Shown here: positions 8,494-16,683 of the stretch, one piece after another
Layout of the letters: each line of letters begins with the position of its first letter
How positions within the stretch are numbered: position 1 is the stretch's first letter
Origin: Streptomyces diastaticus subsp. diastaticus
GTDB taxonomy: Bacteria > Actinomycetota > Actinomycetes > Streptomycetales > Streptomycetaceae
Assembly (NCBI RefSeq): GCF_011170125.1
Contig: NZ_BLLN01000002.1
Coordinates: forward strand, 248,001-312,000
Direction of reading: 5' to 3'
DNA length: 64,000 bases
Translations under genes and position numbers: made by a program
The notes under the pieces: model-generated
What the model saw: only the letters and a program-made list of their open reading frames with translations
The model's database searches: none
What the model was told of the DNA's origin: nothing

Positions 8494-8801
8494 TGCGCGC
8501 CGTCGTCCACGAGGCCGAGCGCCGCGTCGCCGTCCGCGAGGTCGAGGACGCCGTGGTCGAGGAGGAGACCGACGCGCTGGTGCGGATCACCTCCAGCGCC
8601 CTGTGCGGCACCGACCTGCACATGTACGACGGGCGGACCGGCGCCGGACCGGGCATGGTGCTGGGCCACGAGCCGCTGGGTGTGGTCGAGGCGACCGGCG
8701 GCGCGGTCACCTCGGTCCGCCCCGGTGACCGCGTCGTCCTCCCCACCCACCTGTACTGCGGCACCTGCCCGCACTGCGCGCGGGGCCTGACGGCCGCCTG
8801 A
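8493..8801 (+). pseudogene. Truncated zinc-dependent alcohol dehydrogenase (N-terminal stump)
   Basis: 102 codons matching only the N-terminal GroES-like part of zinc alcohol dehydrogenases: SALCGTDLHMYDG (catalytic zinc Cys), LGHEPLG (His/Glu) and CGTCPHCARG, the start of the structural-zinc loop. The family is 330-390 residues; here the frame stops just after the second structural Cys pair and the Rossmann domain is absent. The ATG overlaps the GNAT stop (TGATG), so the original gene was coupled to it. A foreign fragment follows, so this looks like a deletion junction near 8785. Confidence 0.8.
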
Positions 8802-8817
8802 CAGCCCGCACGGGCGC

Positions 8818-8970
8818 GTGCCACTGCCGGGCAGCGGCTACCACACGGCCCCGGTCGCCGGAGGCTTCGACGGCGACGGCCGCCCGGAGCTGGCCCTGAG
8901 CGGCGGCGGCCGCTGGTGGATCACCGACGGCACCCGCGGCGGCGGGGCGGCCTTCCCCTGGACCGGCCAC
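8818..8970 (+). pseudogene. Fragment of an FG-GAP/VCBS-repeat protein
   Basis: In one frame the DNA reads GGFDGDGRPELALSGGG then WWITDG and AFPWTG, which is the calcium-binding blade of an FG-GAP (integrin-like beta-propeller) repeat as seen in secreted Streptomyces proteins. There is no signal peptide, no second repeat, and the frame is lost before the convergent epimerase gene. It is a relic, probably brought beside the alcohol dehydrogenase stump by a deletion. Confidence 0.5.
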
Positions 8971-8998
8971 GAGGACCGAGGCCGGGCCGCCGCCGGTC

Positions 8999-9964
8999 TC
9001 AGCGCCGGGCGGCGAGGAGGTCGCGGTACCAGGCCAGGGTGTCGTCGAGAGTGGTGCCGAGGTCGACGGGCCGCAGCCCGAAGGCGTCCTGGATGGCGGT
9101 GGAGTCCATCACCTGCGCCTCGGTGTGCTGGTAGAACAGCTCGGCGTACGCGTCCATGAAGACCTCGTCGAACGGGCCGAAGGCGCGCGGGCGTGTCATG
9201 ACGTGGAGCCTCAGCGGCCGCCGGACCCGCTCCTCGATCATCCGGAGGACCTCCCGCGTGGTGCGGGCGGGCGCGGTCGGCAGGTGCCAGACACGGCCGT
9301 CGCCCTCGGGGTGCTCGCCGAGGGTGGCGAGGCCCGCGGCGACGGCGCGGATGTCGGTGTAGCTGTGCGGCAGGTCGATGTCGCCCAGCCCCAGCACCTC
9401 GCCGCCGGTCAGCGCGCCGGGGAAGACGGCGCCGCCGAGCGTGGAGTTGAGGACGCCGGGTCCGGTGAAGTCGGCCGAGCGGCCCAGCACCACACGCGCC
9501 CGGCCCGCCCGGTGGGTGGCCAGGTACCTCTCGTCCAGCGCGGCGCGCATCCTGCCCTTGGCACTGGTGGCCCGCCACGGAGTCTCCTCGGTCATCACCT
9601 CGCCGTGGGTCTCGCCGTACGGGTAGAGCGTGTCGAGGACGACCAGCCTGGCGCCCTCGGCCTCCACGGCGCCGAGGACGGCCTCCTGGACGCCGGGCAT
9701 CACCTCGGTCTGGAGGTGGTAGGCCACGTTCACGCAGTGGTGGACGACGGCGGCGCCCCGGACGGCCTCCCGGGCCCCTTCGAGGGTGCCGACATCGCCC
9801 CGGGCGCGGGTCACGCCCTCCGGCGCCGGGCCGTCGCCGGACCGGTCGACCAGGCGGACCTCGTGGCCCCGGCGGGCCAGCTCCCCGGCGAGGGTCGAGC
9901 CGGCCGGGCCGGCACCGAGGACGACATGCAGGTCGCGTACGTCGTTGCGCGTGCTCTGGGACAC
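8999..9964 (-). CDS. NAD(P)-dependent epimerase/dehydratase-like SDR protein
   Basis: 321 residues. The N-terminal Rossmann motif is LGAGPAGSTLAGEL (a G-x-G-x-x-G variant), followed by an acidic/basic switch strand RLVDRS; the atypical SDR pattern continues with VVLDTLYPYGETHG (Tyr in the YPYG region) and a substrate-binding C-terminal half. Family members act on nucleotide sugars, flavonoids or ketones; the substrate is unknown. GTG codons at 9967 and 9964 follow GAGAGG. It faces away from a TetR gene, with a shared operator between them, so it is the likely target of that repressor. Confidence 0.85.
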   Translation of the reverse strand: MSQSTRNDVRDLHVVLGAGPAGSTLAGELARRGHEVRLVDRSGDGPAPEGVTRARGDVGTLEGAREAVRGAAVVHHCVNVAYHLQTEVMPGVQEAVLGAVEAEGARLVVLDTLYPYGETHGEVMTEETPWRATSAKGRMRAALDERYLATHRAGRARVVLGRSADFTGPGVLNSTLGGAVFPGALTGGEVLGLGDIDLPHSYTDIRAVAAGLATLGEHPEGDGRVWHLPTAPARTTREVLRMIEERVRRPLRLHVMTRPRAFGPFDEVFMDAYAELFYQHTEAQVMDSTAIQDAFGLRPVDLGTTLDDTLAWYRDLLAARR

Positions 9965-10025
9965 CACTGGACACCTCTCGTGGACGGACGACGCGGCGGC
10001 GCACGGGCCACCACCGCTCGGCGCA

Positions 10026-10077
10026 CTACGCGCCATCACTTCAGTTATACCGTGTAACTGAGGCTACGCGCCATCAC
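10026..10077. repeat. 14-bp direct repeat flanking the TetR operator
   Basis: CTACGCGCCATCAC occurs at 10026-10039 and again at 10064-10077, on either side of the palindrome at 10042-10060. The spacing is 38 bp. It may be a duplicated half of the control region or a footprint of slippage. Confidence 0.7.
10042..10060. promoter_or_regulatory. TetR operator between divergent epimerase and tetR
   Basis: CAGTTATACCGTGTAACTG is a 19-bp palindrome with one mismatched pair, midway between the epimerase start and the TetR start. TetR repressors that sit divergent from an oxidoreductase usually bind exactly such sites and shut both promoters. Confidence 0.7.
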
Positions 10078-10174
10078 GTTGGTGGGCGACACCTCGCCGG
10101 CGCGAGACGTAAAGTCCTCGCGACGACACGTGCGCCGGCCGCGGCCCGCGGCGGGTCGCAGAAGGAGGACAGGC

Positions 10175-10882
10175 ATGGCAGACCGGCCCCGCACCCCCCG
10201 GGAGCGGTACCGCGAGCAGACGCGCGGCGAGATCAAGGCGAGCGCCGTACGGCGGCTCGCCGAGGGCGGCGTGGAGAACGTGGCGCTGCTGCGCATCGCC
10301 AAGGAGATCGGCCTGTCCGGGCCCGCCCTCTACCGGTACTTCGCCGGCCGCGACGAACTGCTCGCGGAGCTGGTCACGGACGCCTATCAGGCGGTCGCCG
10401 AGGCCGTCGCGGGCGTCGGGACCACCGGCGGCGGACGGGCCGCGCTCCAGGCGCTGGCCGCCGCCTACCGCGACTGGGCCCTCGCCCAGCCGCATCTGTA
10501 CCTGCTGATCCAGGGCACCCCCGTACCCGGTTTCGAGGCCCCGGCCGACACCCTGGCGCGGGCCCGCGCCGTCCTCGGCCCGTTTCTCGCCGTCTTCGCC
10601 GGAGGCCGGGCCCGGCCCGCCCTGGCCCCGCTGACGGCCGAGTCGGCGGCGTGGCTGCGGGAGGACGCCGGGGTGGCCGCGTGGGTGGCGGAGTGGACGG
10701 GCCGCACCGCCGACGACCCCGCCGCGGCCGTCGCGCTCACCGGTGCGGTCATGGCCTGGCCGCAGTTGCACGGCGTCGTGGGGCTGGAGGCCGCCGGGCA
10801 GTTCACCGGCATGGGCCAGCGGCCCGCCACCCTGCTACCGCTCCAGATCGGCCTGCTGGCCGACGCCTTCCACCTGCCGTGA
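10175..10882 (+). CDS. TetR/AcrR-family transcriptional regulator
   Basis: 235 residues from the ATG at 10175, which has an excellent AGGAGG seven bases upstream. The N-terminal HTH is clear: IKASAVRRLAEGGVENVALLRIAKEIGLSGPALYRYFAGRDEL (residues about 19-61). The C-terminal helical domain binds an unknown inducer. It lies divergent from the SDR epimerase with a TetR-type palindrome in between, indicating autoregulation plus control of the epimerase. Tail-to-tail with the M1 peptidase gene, 18 bp away. Confidence 0.93.
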   Translation: MADRPRTPRERYREQTRGEIKASAVRRLAEGGVENVALLRIAKEIGLSGPALYRYFAGRDELLAELVTDAYQAVAEAVAGVGTTGGGRAALQALAAAYRDWALAQPHLYLLIQGTPVPGFEAPADTLARARAVLGPFLAVFAGGRARPALAPLTAESAAWLREDAGVAAWVAEWTGRTADDPAAAVALTGAVMAWPQLHGVVGLEAAGQFTGMGQRPATLLPLQIGLLADAFHLP

Positions 10883-10900
10883 CCGGGGCGCCGGGTCCGG

Positions 10901-12355
10901 TCACCGTCCCGGCGCGGCGCTGTCCGGCTTGCCGTCCGCGCGCAGCCACACCGCCCAGGTGCGGGTGAGCGCCTCGCGGGTGTCACCGTCGGGGGCGAGG
11001 GACTCGGCGTAGGCGGTGAAGTCGGCGGTGCGGGCGTTGCGGTGGGCGTACTCGCGCGGCCAGCCCTTGAGGAGGGCGGCGAAGCGGGTGTCACCGAGGA
11101 CGCGGCGGACCTGGTGGAGCGTCATGGCGCCGCGCTGGTAGACGGGGTCGGCGAAGAGGGAGTCCTGGTCGGGCGGATCGGCCGGGGGGAAGGCCCAGAG
11201 GCCGGCGTCGCCGGAGGTGGCGTGGAGGCGGTCGAAGGCGTCCTGGGCGGTGGGCCCGTCGTGGTCCTCGTCCCAGAGCCACTCCGCGTAGGTGGCGAAC
11301 CCCTCGCTGAGCCAGACGTCCTGCCAGGTCCGGGGCGTGACGGAGTCGCCGAACCACTGGTGGGCCGTCTCGTGGACGATCAGGCCCACGTCGGGGGAGC
11401 CCGGGTAGACGGGCCGGGTCTGGGTCTCCAGCGCGTATCCGGCGGTGTCCGGGGCGAGGACGACGGCGCCGGCCGAGTCGAACGGGTACGTCCCGAACCG
11501 CTTCACCGACCAGTCCAGCACCTCCGGCAGCCGCTCCAGCTCCCCGGCGTCCTCGCCGGGGGCGACCGCGTCGACGACCGGCAGGCCCGAGGGAGTACGG
11601 GACTCGGTGAGACGGTAGGGGCCGATCGCCAGGGTGGCCAGGTAACTCGCCATGGGGTGGCGGGAGTTCCACGTCCAGGTGGTGCGGCCGTCGCGGCCGG
11701 GCCGCGGCTCGGTGGTCTCCGGTTCACCGTTGGAGACGGCCCGCTGCCCCTTCGGGACGGTGGCGCGCAGGGTGTACGTGGCCTTGTCGAGGGGGTGGTG
11801 GTTGCCCGGGAACCAGGTCATCGACCCGGACGGCTCGCCCAGCGCGACCGTGCCGCCGTCCCCGGTGAGCCAGCCCTCCTTGCTGCCGTCGGCGTCCTCC
11901 AGCGGCCCGGGCCGGCCCGCGTACTCCACGGTCGTCCGGAAGGTCTTCCCCTTGTCGAGTTCCTTCTCGGGCCGCACGGTCAGCTCCGTCCCGGCGTGGT
12001 CGTACCGCGCGGGCCGCCCGTCCACGGTGACCGAGGTGACCTCCAGCCCCTTCAGGTCGAGGTTGAAGGCGCTGAGGTTCTGCGTGGCCCGCGAGGTGAT
12101 CCGCGCCCTCCCCCGCAAGGGCTGCTCGGCCCGCTGACCGGACCGGGCCGGGGCCCAGTCGAGCGCGAGGTCGTAGTGGCGCACGTCGTAGCCGCCGTTG
12201 CCCAGCCGGGGGAAGAGCGGGTCGAGCACCCCGGCCGCCCCCGGCGTCCCGCGCACTCCCCCGCCCCCGCACCCGGCGACCGTCACCAGTAGGGCGAGGG
12301 CGCCGGCGGCGGCGAGGGCGGCACGGGCGGAGCGGGGGCGGCGTGGGGGAGGCAC
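10901..12355 (-). CDS. M1-family metallopeptidase, lipoprotein
   Basis: 484 residues. A signal peptide ends in a lipobox (VTVAGC, residue ~29), so the protein is lipid-anchored outside the membrane. The zinc site is complete: HETAH with the downstream Glu in WLSEGFATY 18-20 residues later. The usual exopeptidase motif GAMEN is replaced by YALET, as in bacterial M1 relatives of this size (~480 residues, lacking the large C-terminal domain). It should cleave peptides at the cell surface, but aminopeptidase specificity is uncertain. GTG start at 12355. Confidence 0.9.
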   Translation of the reverse strand: MPPPRRPRSARAALAAAGALALLVTVAGCGGGGVRGTPGAAGVLDPLFPRLGNGGYDVRHYDLALDWAPARSGQRAEQPLRGRARITSRATQNLSAFNLDLKGLEVTSVTVDGRPARYDHAGTELTVRPEKELDKGKTFRTTVEYAGRPGPLEDADGSKEGWLTGDGGTVALGEPSGSMTWFPGNHHPLDKATYTLRATVPKGQRAVSNGEPETTEPRPGRDGRTTWTWNSRHPMASYLATLAIGPYRLTESRTPSGLPVVDAVAPGEDAGELERLPEVLDWSVKRFGTYPFDSAGAVVLAPDTAGYALETQTRPVYPGSPDVGLIVHETAHQWFGDSVTPRTWQDVWLSEGFATYAEWLWDEDHDGPTAQDAFDRLHATSGDAGLWAFPPADPPDQDSLFADPVYQRGAMTLHQVRRVLGDTRFAALLKGWPREYAHRNARTADFTAYAESLAPDGDTREALTRTWAVWLRADGKPDSAAPGR

Positions 12356-12587
12356 GGGGTGATCCTAGGCGGGCGGCCGGGCGCGGACGGGGGTCCGGGC
12401 CCGGCGTGTGGGGGCCTCGGACGCGGTCCAGGCGGTGCGCGTCGCGGGGCGGGAGCGGAGGACGTGGTGACCGCCCCTCCGGCTCCCGGCCGGGCGGCGT
12501 CACGGGCTGGGCGACTTCGAGGCCGGCGCCCCGCCTGCCGGAACTGGACGACGCCCCCGCCGGCGAGCGGCGCCCGCTGCCACCCGG

Positions 12588-13115
12588 GTGCCGGACAATG
12601 GACGCGTGCTCGACATCGGCTACGCCCTCTCCGCCCGTTTCCCCGACCCGTCCGACCTGGACTACGCCCGGGTCGACCGGCATGCCCTGCGGCACGATCT
12701 GTTCTGCGGGGACGTGTATCTGGCGGACACCGGGGCCGACCGGGAGTTGTCCACAGCCTGGGGATGGGTGCCGGTGCTCGACTTCGCGTGGGCGCTGTGC
12801 GACATCGTCGAGCAGCTCGACCAGGACCCCCGGGGCAGCCGCGCCTCGCGACCGCAGTACGCGGAGCTGGACTTCACCGAGTCGAGCGACCGGATGCTGT
12901 TCACCCGGCGGTTCGGCTGGGTCGACATCGAGGCCGACTGGATGAGGGCCGACGAGCCGCCGCTGACCTTCTCCCATGCCGAGCTGCGCCGCGAGGCGCG
13001 TGACTTCCTGCACGACGTGGTCGCCGACCTCTGCGACCTGCACGACTCGCTGGCGGACAACCCGGTGGTCTGGGACCTCCAGGCCCGCTTCCCCCGGCTG
13101 CCGGCGCCCCGCTGA
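12588..13115 (+). CDS. Hypothetical protein, soluble, 175 residues
   Basis: No family recognised. The protein is acidic and rich in aromatic residues (WGWVPVLDFAWALCDIVEQLD; FGWVDIEADWM), with a predicted helical C-terminus (AELRREARDFLHDVVADLCDLHDSL). No signal peptide or membrane segment. Codon use is normal for the window, which supports a real gene. GTG at 12588 is the longest start; a GTG at 12606 (VLDIGY) is equally possible. A small membrane-protein gene follows 82 bp later. Confidence 0.7.
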   Translation: MPDNGRVLDIGYALSARFPDPSDLDYARVDRHALRHDLFCGDVYLADTGADRELSTAWGWVPVLDFAWALCDIVEQLDQDPRGSRASRPQYAELDFTESSDRMLFTRRFGWVDIEADWMRADEPPLTFSHAELRREARDFLHDVVADLCDLHDSLADNPVVWDLQARFPRLPAPR

Positions 13116-13197
13116 GGGCCCGCGCGGGTCTGACCCGGCTGCCCGGGGGTACGCGTCCCGGCAGGACACGTCCGCGGCCGACGGAGGGAAAGGCACC

Positions 13198-13584
13198 GTG
13201 AACCACTCGCACGCCGCACCCGGCACGCCCCGGATGACCCCCCACCGGGCCCGTCCGCCGCGCCGGGGCACCACCACGTACCCGCTCTCCCCGTCCACGG
13301 TCCGCGTGCTGCGCTGGGGCCGCTGGTTCTCGCTGGCGCTGGCCGTGCTGACCTGGGCCGTGGTCATCACCGCCCTCGTCACCGGTTCCTGGGGCGCCGA
13401 CCTCTTCCTGCTGGTCGCCAACGCCGTCGGCGCGGTGCTGTGGCCGGCCCACGCGCTGTGGTCCTTCCGCGCCCTGCGCCGTCACCGGGCCACCGTGGCC
13501 GCCGCCGACGCCGACGCCGACGCCGTCGACCGGGCCGACGCGGTCGCCCGGTCCCGCACCGGGCCCCGGCACCCCGGAGCTTGA
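13198..13584 (+). CDS. Small membrane protein with two transmembrane segments
   Basis: 128 residues from the GTG at 13198, with GGAGGG upstream. A basic N-terminal tail (residues 1-40) is followed by two hydrophobic segments (about 42-64 and 68-88, WFSLALAVLTWAVVITALV and LFLLVANAVGAVLWPAHAL) and a charged tail with an Ala-Asp repeat (ADADADAVDRADAVA). No known family. The stop codon lies inside a SoxR-type promoter. Confidence 0.65.
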   Translation: MNHSHAAPGTPRMTPHRARPPRRGTTTYPLSPSTVRVLRWGRWFSLALAVLTWAVVITALVTGSWGADLFLLVANAVGAVLWPAHALWSFRALRRHRATVAAADADADAVDRADAVARSRTGPRHPGA

Positions 13585-13611
13585 CCTCAAGCCGACTTGA
13601 GGTCCCAGACT
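13581..13611 (+). promoter_or_regulatory. SoxR/MerR-type promoter and operator without a recognisable gene
   Basis: GACCTCAAG-CCGA-CTTGAGGTC (13583-13604) is a perfect 9-4-9 inverted repeat; its core differs from the E. coli soxS SoxR box (CCTCAAG-TTAA-CTTGAGG) only in the central four bases. It is framed by a -35-like TTGACC (13581-13586) and a -10-like CAGACT (13606-13611) with a 19-bp spacer, the overlong spacing typical of MerR-family promoters. Transcription would run rightward, but no gene begins there; a hairpin follows 40 bp downstream. Confidence 0.7.
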
Positions 13612-13650
13612 CGCGGACAGCGCGGAGAGTCGATGCCGCGCCTGGGGAGA

Positions 13651-13684
13651 GGCCGGTCCGCCCGAGCAGGCGGGTGGACCGGCC
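13651..13684 (+). terminator. Hairpin downstream of SoxR-type promoter
   Basis: GGCCGGTCC (13651-13659) pairs perfectly with GGACCGGCC (13676-13684), extended inward by GCCCG/CGGG. It would end a transcript of about 65-70 nt started at the SoxR-type promoter, and also ends the small membrane-protein gene. Confidence 0.55.
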
Positions 13685-13917
13685 TTCGCCTGCTCACGAA
13701 GTTCGGGCGAAGCCGGCGGGTCCGCCGGTGGTGCCGTTCCCGGCGAGGCGGGCGGAGGCGGCCGGGCGCGGCCCGAAGGGCACGGTGCGCCTGCTCCTCG
13801 TGAGGCGTGCCGCGCCGAGCCTCTTCTCGTACGCGGCGGGCCGCGGGTCATCGCGTTCCCGGCGGCCACGCCGGCCGGGCGGGGTGCGGGTCACGGGCGA
13901 CCGCGAGTCGCGGCCCG
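13685..13917. other. Remainder of the gene-free stretch 13585-13917
   Basis: Apart from the SoxR-type promoter and hairpin I see no supported gene. A short frame from ATG 13633 (56 codons, very Arg-rich with AGA/AGG/CGA codons) has codon use unlike the neighbours and is probably not translated. Confidence 0.5.
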
Positions 13918-14925
13918 TCAGGCCCGGCCGAGCAGGACGCGCGCGATGTGGGCCTGGTCGGGCTGGAGGCGGTGGGCGCCGTCGAGGACGTTCCACCGGG
14001 TCTCCTGGAGGACGCGGGCCAGGGTCCAGCGGGCGGCGCGGGCCCGGTCGAGCCCGGCCAGCGCGGTCAGGGCGTCGAAGCGTCGGCGGACGGCGCCGGG
14101 GTCGAAGCGGTTGTGGAGGGCGGGAGCGAGGTCGAAGCCCGGGTCGCCGGCGAGGGGTTTGGGGTCGATGGCCAGCCAGGCGCCGCGTGCGGCGGCCTCG
14201 GTGCCGGGGTACGGGGCGAGGACGTTGCCGTAGTGCAGGTCCCAGTGCAGCAGGCGGTCGCCCGCGTCGGGCAGGACCTCGCGGACGGCGGCGGCGACGT
14301 CGGTCAGCAGCGCCCGCTCGAAGGGGTCGCCGAGCGCGGCCGCGGTACGGGGCGCGTCGGCCACGAGACGGGCGGCGATGTCGGCCAGGCGCCGCGTCCC
14401 GGGCGGGGCGGCGTGGGCGGAGAGCCGGGCGAGGAGGGCGCCGAGCACGGTGACGGCCTGGTCGGTGTCGGCCAGCGCCGCCAACGGGCGGCCGGCGTCG
14501 AGGCGTTCGATGAGCAGGGTGCCGGTGGCCGGGTCCTCCGCCAGCAGGCGGGCGGCGGCGTCACCGTTCCAGGCGCGCAGGGCGGCCCCCTCACCGGCGC
14601 TCTCCTCGTCGAGGAGTTGGAGCTTCAGCACGGCGGGTGCGTCGCCGTGGGCGGGCAGCCGGACGGGGAGGACGAGGGAGGCCGTGCCGTGCATCGCCGG
14701 GCCGTCCGGGCGCAGTCCCCAGGCCTCGCGGAAGCGGGCGGCACGTCCGGGCAGCGCGGCGACGAAGTCCCGGCCCCGCGCGCCGTTGAACCGAGCCTGG
14801 CTGGCGGCGAGTCCGGGCGGGACCGCGAGGCCGGGCCAGGGGGCGCCGGCCCCGGGTTCGTGGAGGTCACCGGCGTGGTGGGGGTGGTGGCCGTCGGGGT
14901 GCGGGAAGGCGCCGGGCTGGGTCAC
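13918..14925 (-). CDS. APH(6)/hydroxyurea-type small-molecule kinase
   Basis: 335 residues. The C-terminal half has the aminoglycoside/hydroxyurea kinase signature: Brenner motif HWDLHYGNVL and the DFG-equivalent WLAIDPKPLAGDPGFDLAP, the latter typical of streptomycin 6-kinase relatives (APH_6_hur). The nucleotide-binding lobe is about residues 60-130. It probably phosphorylates an aminoglycoside-like or other small molecule; resistance cannot be assumed. The start is uncertain: GTG 14925 lacks a good ribosome site. Convergent to the small membrane protein, divergent from a FAD oxidase. Confidence 0.8.
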   Translation of the reverse strand: MTQPGAFPHPDGHHPHHAGDLHEPGAGAPWPGLAVPPGLAASQARFNGARGRDFVAALPGRAARFREAWGLRPDGPAMHGTASLVLPVRLPAHGDAPAVLKLQLLDEESAGEGAALRAWNGDAAARLLAEDPATGTLLIERLDAGRPLAALADTDQAVTVLGALLARLSAHAAPPGTRRLADIAARLVADAPRTAAALGDPFERALLTDVAAAVREVLPDAGDRLLHWDLHYGNVLAPYPGTEAAARGAWLAIDPKPLAGDPGFDLAPALHNRFDPGAVRRRFDALTALAGLDRARAARWTLARVLQETRWNVLDGAHRLQPDQAHIARVLLGRA

Positions 14926-15132
14926 GCGGTGATCGTACGAGCCGGAAGGCGTCCGGGGCGCGGGAATTCGGGTCCTCGACCCGCCGGGACCGGGCGGCCA
15001 CGGGCCCCTCTCCCGCCGGGCCGCCGCGCGCAGTACCGTCCTGTCCGAGCCGACCGACCTCCCGCGCCGCACTCTCGCACCCGCCCGTACCCGGCGGGCC
15101 GGGCGGCGCCGAACACACCCGGGGCACGAGAC

Positions 15133-16530
15133 ATGAGCGCAGTCACCGTCAACGGCGGGATCTCCTTCTGGCACGCCGACCAGGGCTCCGGCGAGCCCCG
15201 CGAGCCGCTGCCCGGCGACGCGAGCGCCGACGTGTGCGTGGTCGGCGGGGGCTACACCGGGCTGTGGACGGCGTACTACCTGAAGAAGGCGGCGCCGTAC
15301 CTGCGGATCATCGTGCTGGAACAGCGGTTCTGCGGCTTCGGTGCCTCCGGGCGCAACGGCGGCTGGCTGTACAACGGCGTCGCCGGACGCGAGCGGTACG
15401 CGAAGCTGCACGGCAAGGAGGCGGCGATCCGCCTCCAGCGGGCGATGAACGCCACCGTGGACGAGGTGGTGAAGGTCGCCGCCGAGGAGGGCGTGGACGC
15501 CGGCATCCACCAGGGCGGCGTCCTGGAAGTGGCGTACACGCCCGCCCAGTTGATGCGCCTGAAGGCATTCCATGAGGCGGAGCTGGGATACGGGCAGAGC
15601 GACCGCGAGCTGTACGGCGCGGCCGAGACCGCCCGCCGGATACGCGTCGCGGGCGCCGTCGGCTCGACCTGGACGCCGCACGGCGCCCGCCTCCACCCGG
15701 TCAAACTCCTGCGGGGCCTGGCGGCGGCCGTGGAGGCGCTCGGCGTGGTCGTCCACGAGGCGACGCCGGTGACCGAGATCCGCCCCAAGCACGCGGTCAC
15801 CCCCTACGGCACGGTCCGCGCCCCCTACGTCCTGCGCTGCACCGAGGGGTTCACCGCCTCCCTCAAGGGCGAGCGGCGGACCTGGCTGCCGATGAACTCC
15901 TCACTCATCGCCACACCGGTGCTGCCGCCGGAGGTCTGGGAGGAGATCGGCTGGCAGGGCCGCGAGGCACTCGGCGACCTGGCCCACGCCTACCTGTACG
16001 CCCAGCGCACCCCGGACGACCGCATCGCGCTGGGCGGCCGGGGCGTCCCGTACCGCTACGGCTCGCGGACCGACACGGCCGGGCGCACCCCGGCCACCAC
16101 CGTCGAGGCCCTGCGCGCGCTGCTGGTCCGCCTCTTCCCCGTCCTGGAGGGGACCGAGGTGGCCCACGCCTGGTCGGGCGTGCTCGGAGTGCCCCGCGAC
16201 TGGTGCGCCACCGTCACCCTGGACCGCTCCACCGGCCTCGGCTGGGCCGGCGGCTACGCCGGCTCGGGCGTCGCCACCGCCAACCTCGCCGCCCGCACCC
16301 TGCGCGACCTGGTCCAGCAGGACGCGGGCCAGGGCACCGCCACGGAGCTCACCGCCCTCCCCTGGGCGGGCCACCGCGTCCGCAAGTGGGAACCGGAACC
16401 GCTGCGCTGGCTCGGCGTCCGCTCCCTCCACGCGGCCTACCGCGCGGCCGACCGCCGTGAACTCGCCCGCCCCGACGCCACCACACCGTGGCTCGCCCGC
16501 GCGGCGGACCGGGTCTCGGGGCGGGGGTAG
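15133..16530 (+). CDS. FAD-dependent oxidoreductase (DAO family)
   Basis: 465 residues. N-terminal dinucleotide fold VCVVGGGYTGLWTAYYL with the acidic end in LEQRFCGFGASGRNGGW, the DAO-family GASGRNGG flavin loop; C-terminal WAGGYAGSGVATANLAARTL closes the FAD site. This pattern matches gamma-glutamylputrescine oxidase/PuuB-like and other amine or amino-acid oxidases. Substrate unknown; amine oxidation with H2O2 release is likely. ATG at 15133 has only a weak ribosome site. Confidence 0.88.
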   Translation: MSAVTVNGGISFWHADQGSGEPREPLPGDASADVCVVGGGYTGLWTAYYLKKAAPYLRIIVLEQRFCGFGASGRNGGWLYNGVAGRERYAKLHGKEAAIRLQRAMNATVDEVVKVAAEEGVDAGIHQGGVLEVAYTPAQLMRLKAFHEAELGYGQSDRELYGAAETARRIRVAGAVGSTWTPHGARLHPVKLLRGLAAAVEALGVVVHEATPVTEIRPKHAVTPYGTVRAPYVLRCTEGFTASLKGERRTWLPMNSSLIATPVLPPEVWEEIGWQGREALGDLAHAYLYAQRTPDDRIALGGRGVPYRYGSRTDTAGRTPATTVEALRALLVRLFPVLEGTEVAHAWSGVLGVPRDWCATVTLDRSTGLGWAGGYAGSGVATANLAARTLRDLVQQDAGQGTATELTALPWAGHRVRKWEPEPLRWLGVRSLHAAYRAADRRELARPDATTPWLARAADRVSGRG

Positions 16531-16683
16531 GGACGGGGAGCGGGGCCGCGGGGGTAGGGGCCGGCACAGGGCGGGGGTGGGGTTGTCCGCACCTCCGTTC
16601 GGCAAGCTGCCGCCATCGAGCGGAGGGCCCGTCCGCGACATGCTCAAGGGGTCGCGAGAACAGCCCTGTTGGAAGGAAACACC

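Noticed and set aside
13918..14925. A streptomycin resistance gene.
   Set aside because: The kinase signature fits APH(6)-like enzymes, but no antibiotic cluster is adjacent and substrate cannot be read from sequence.
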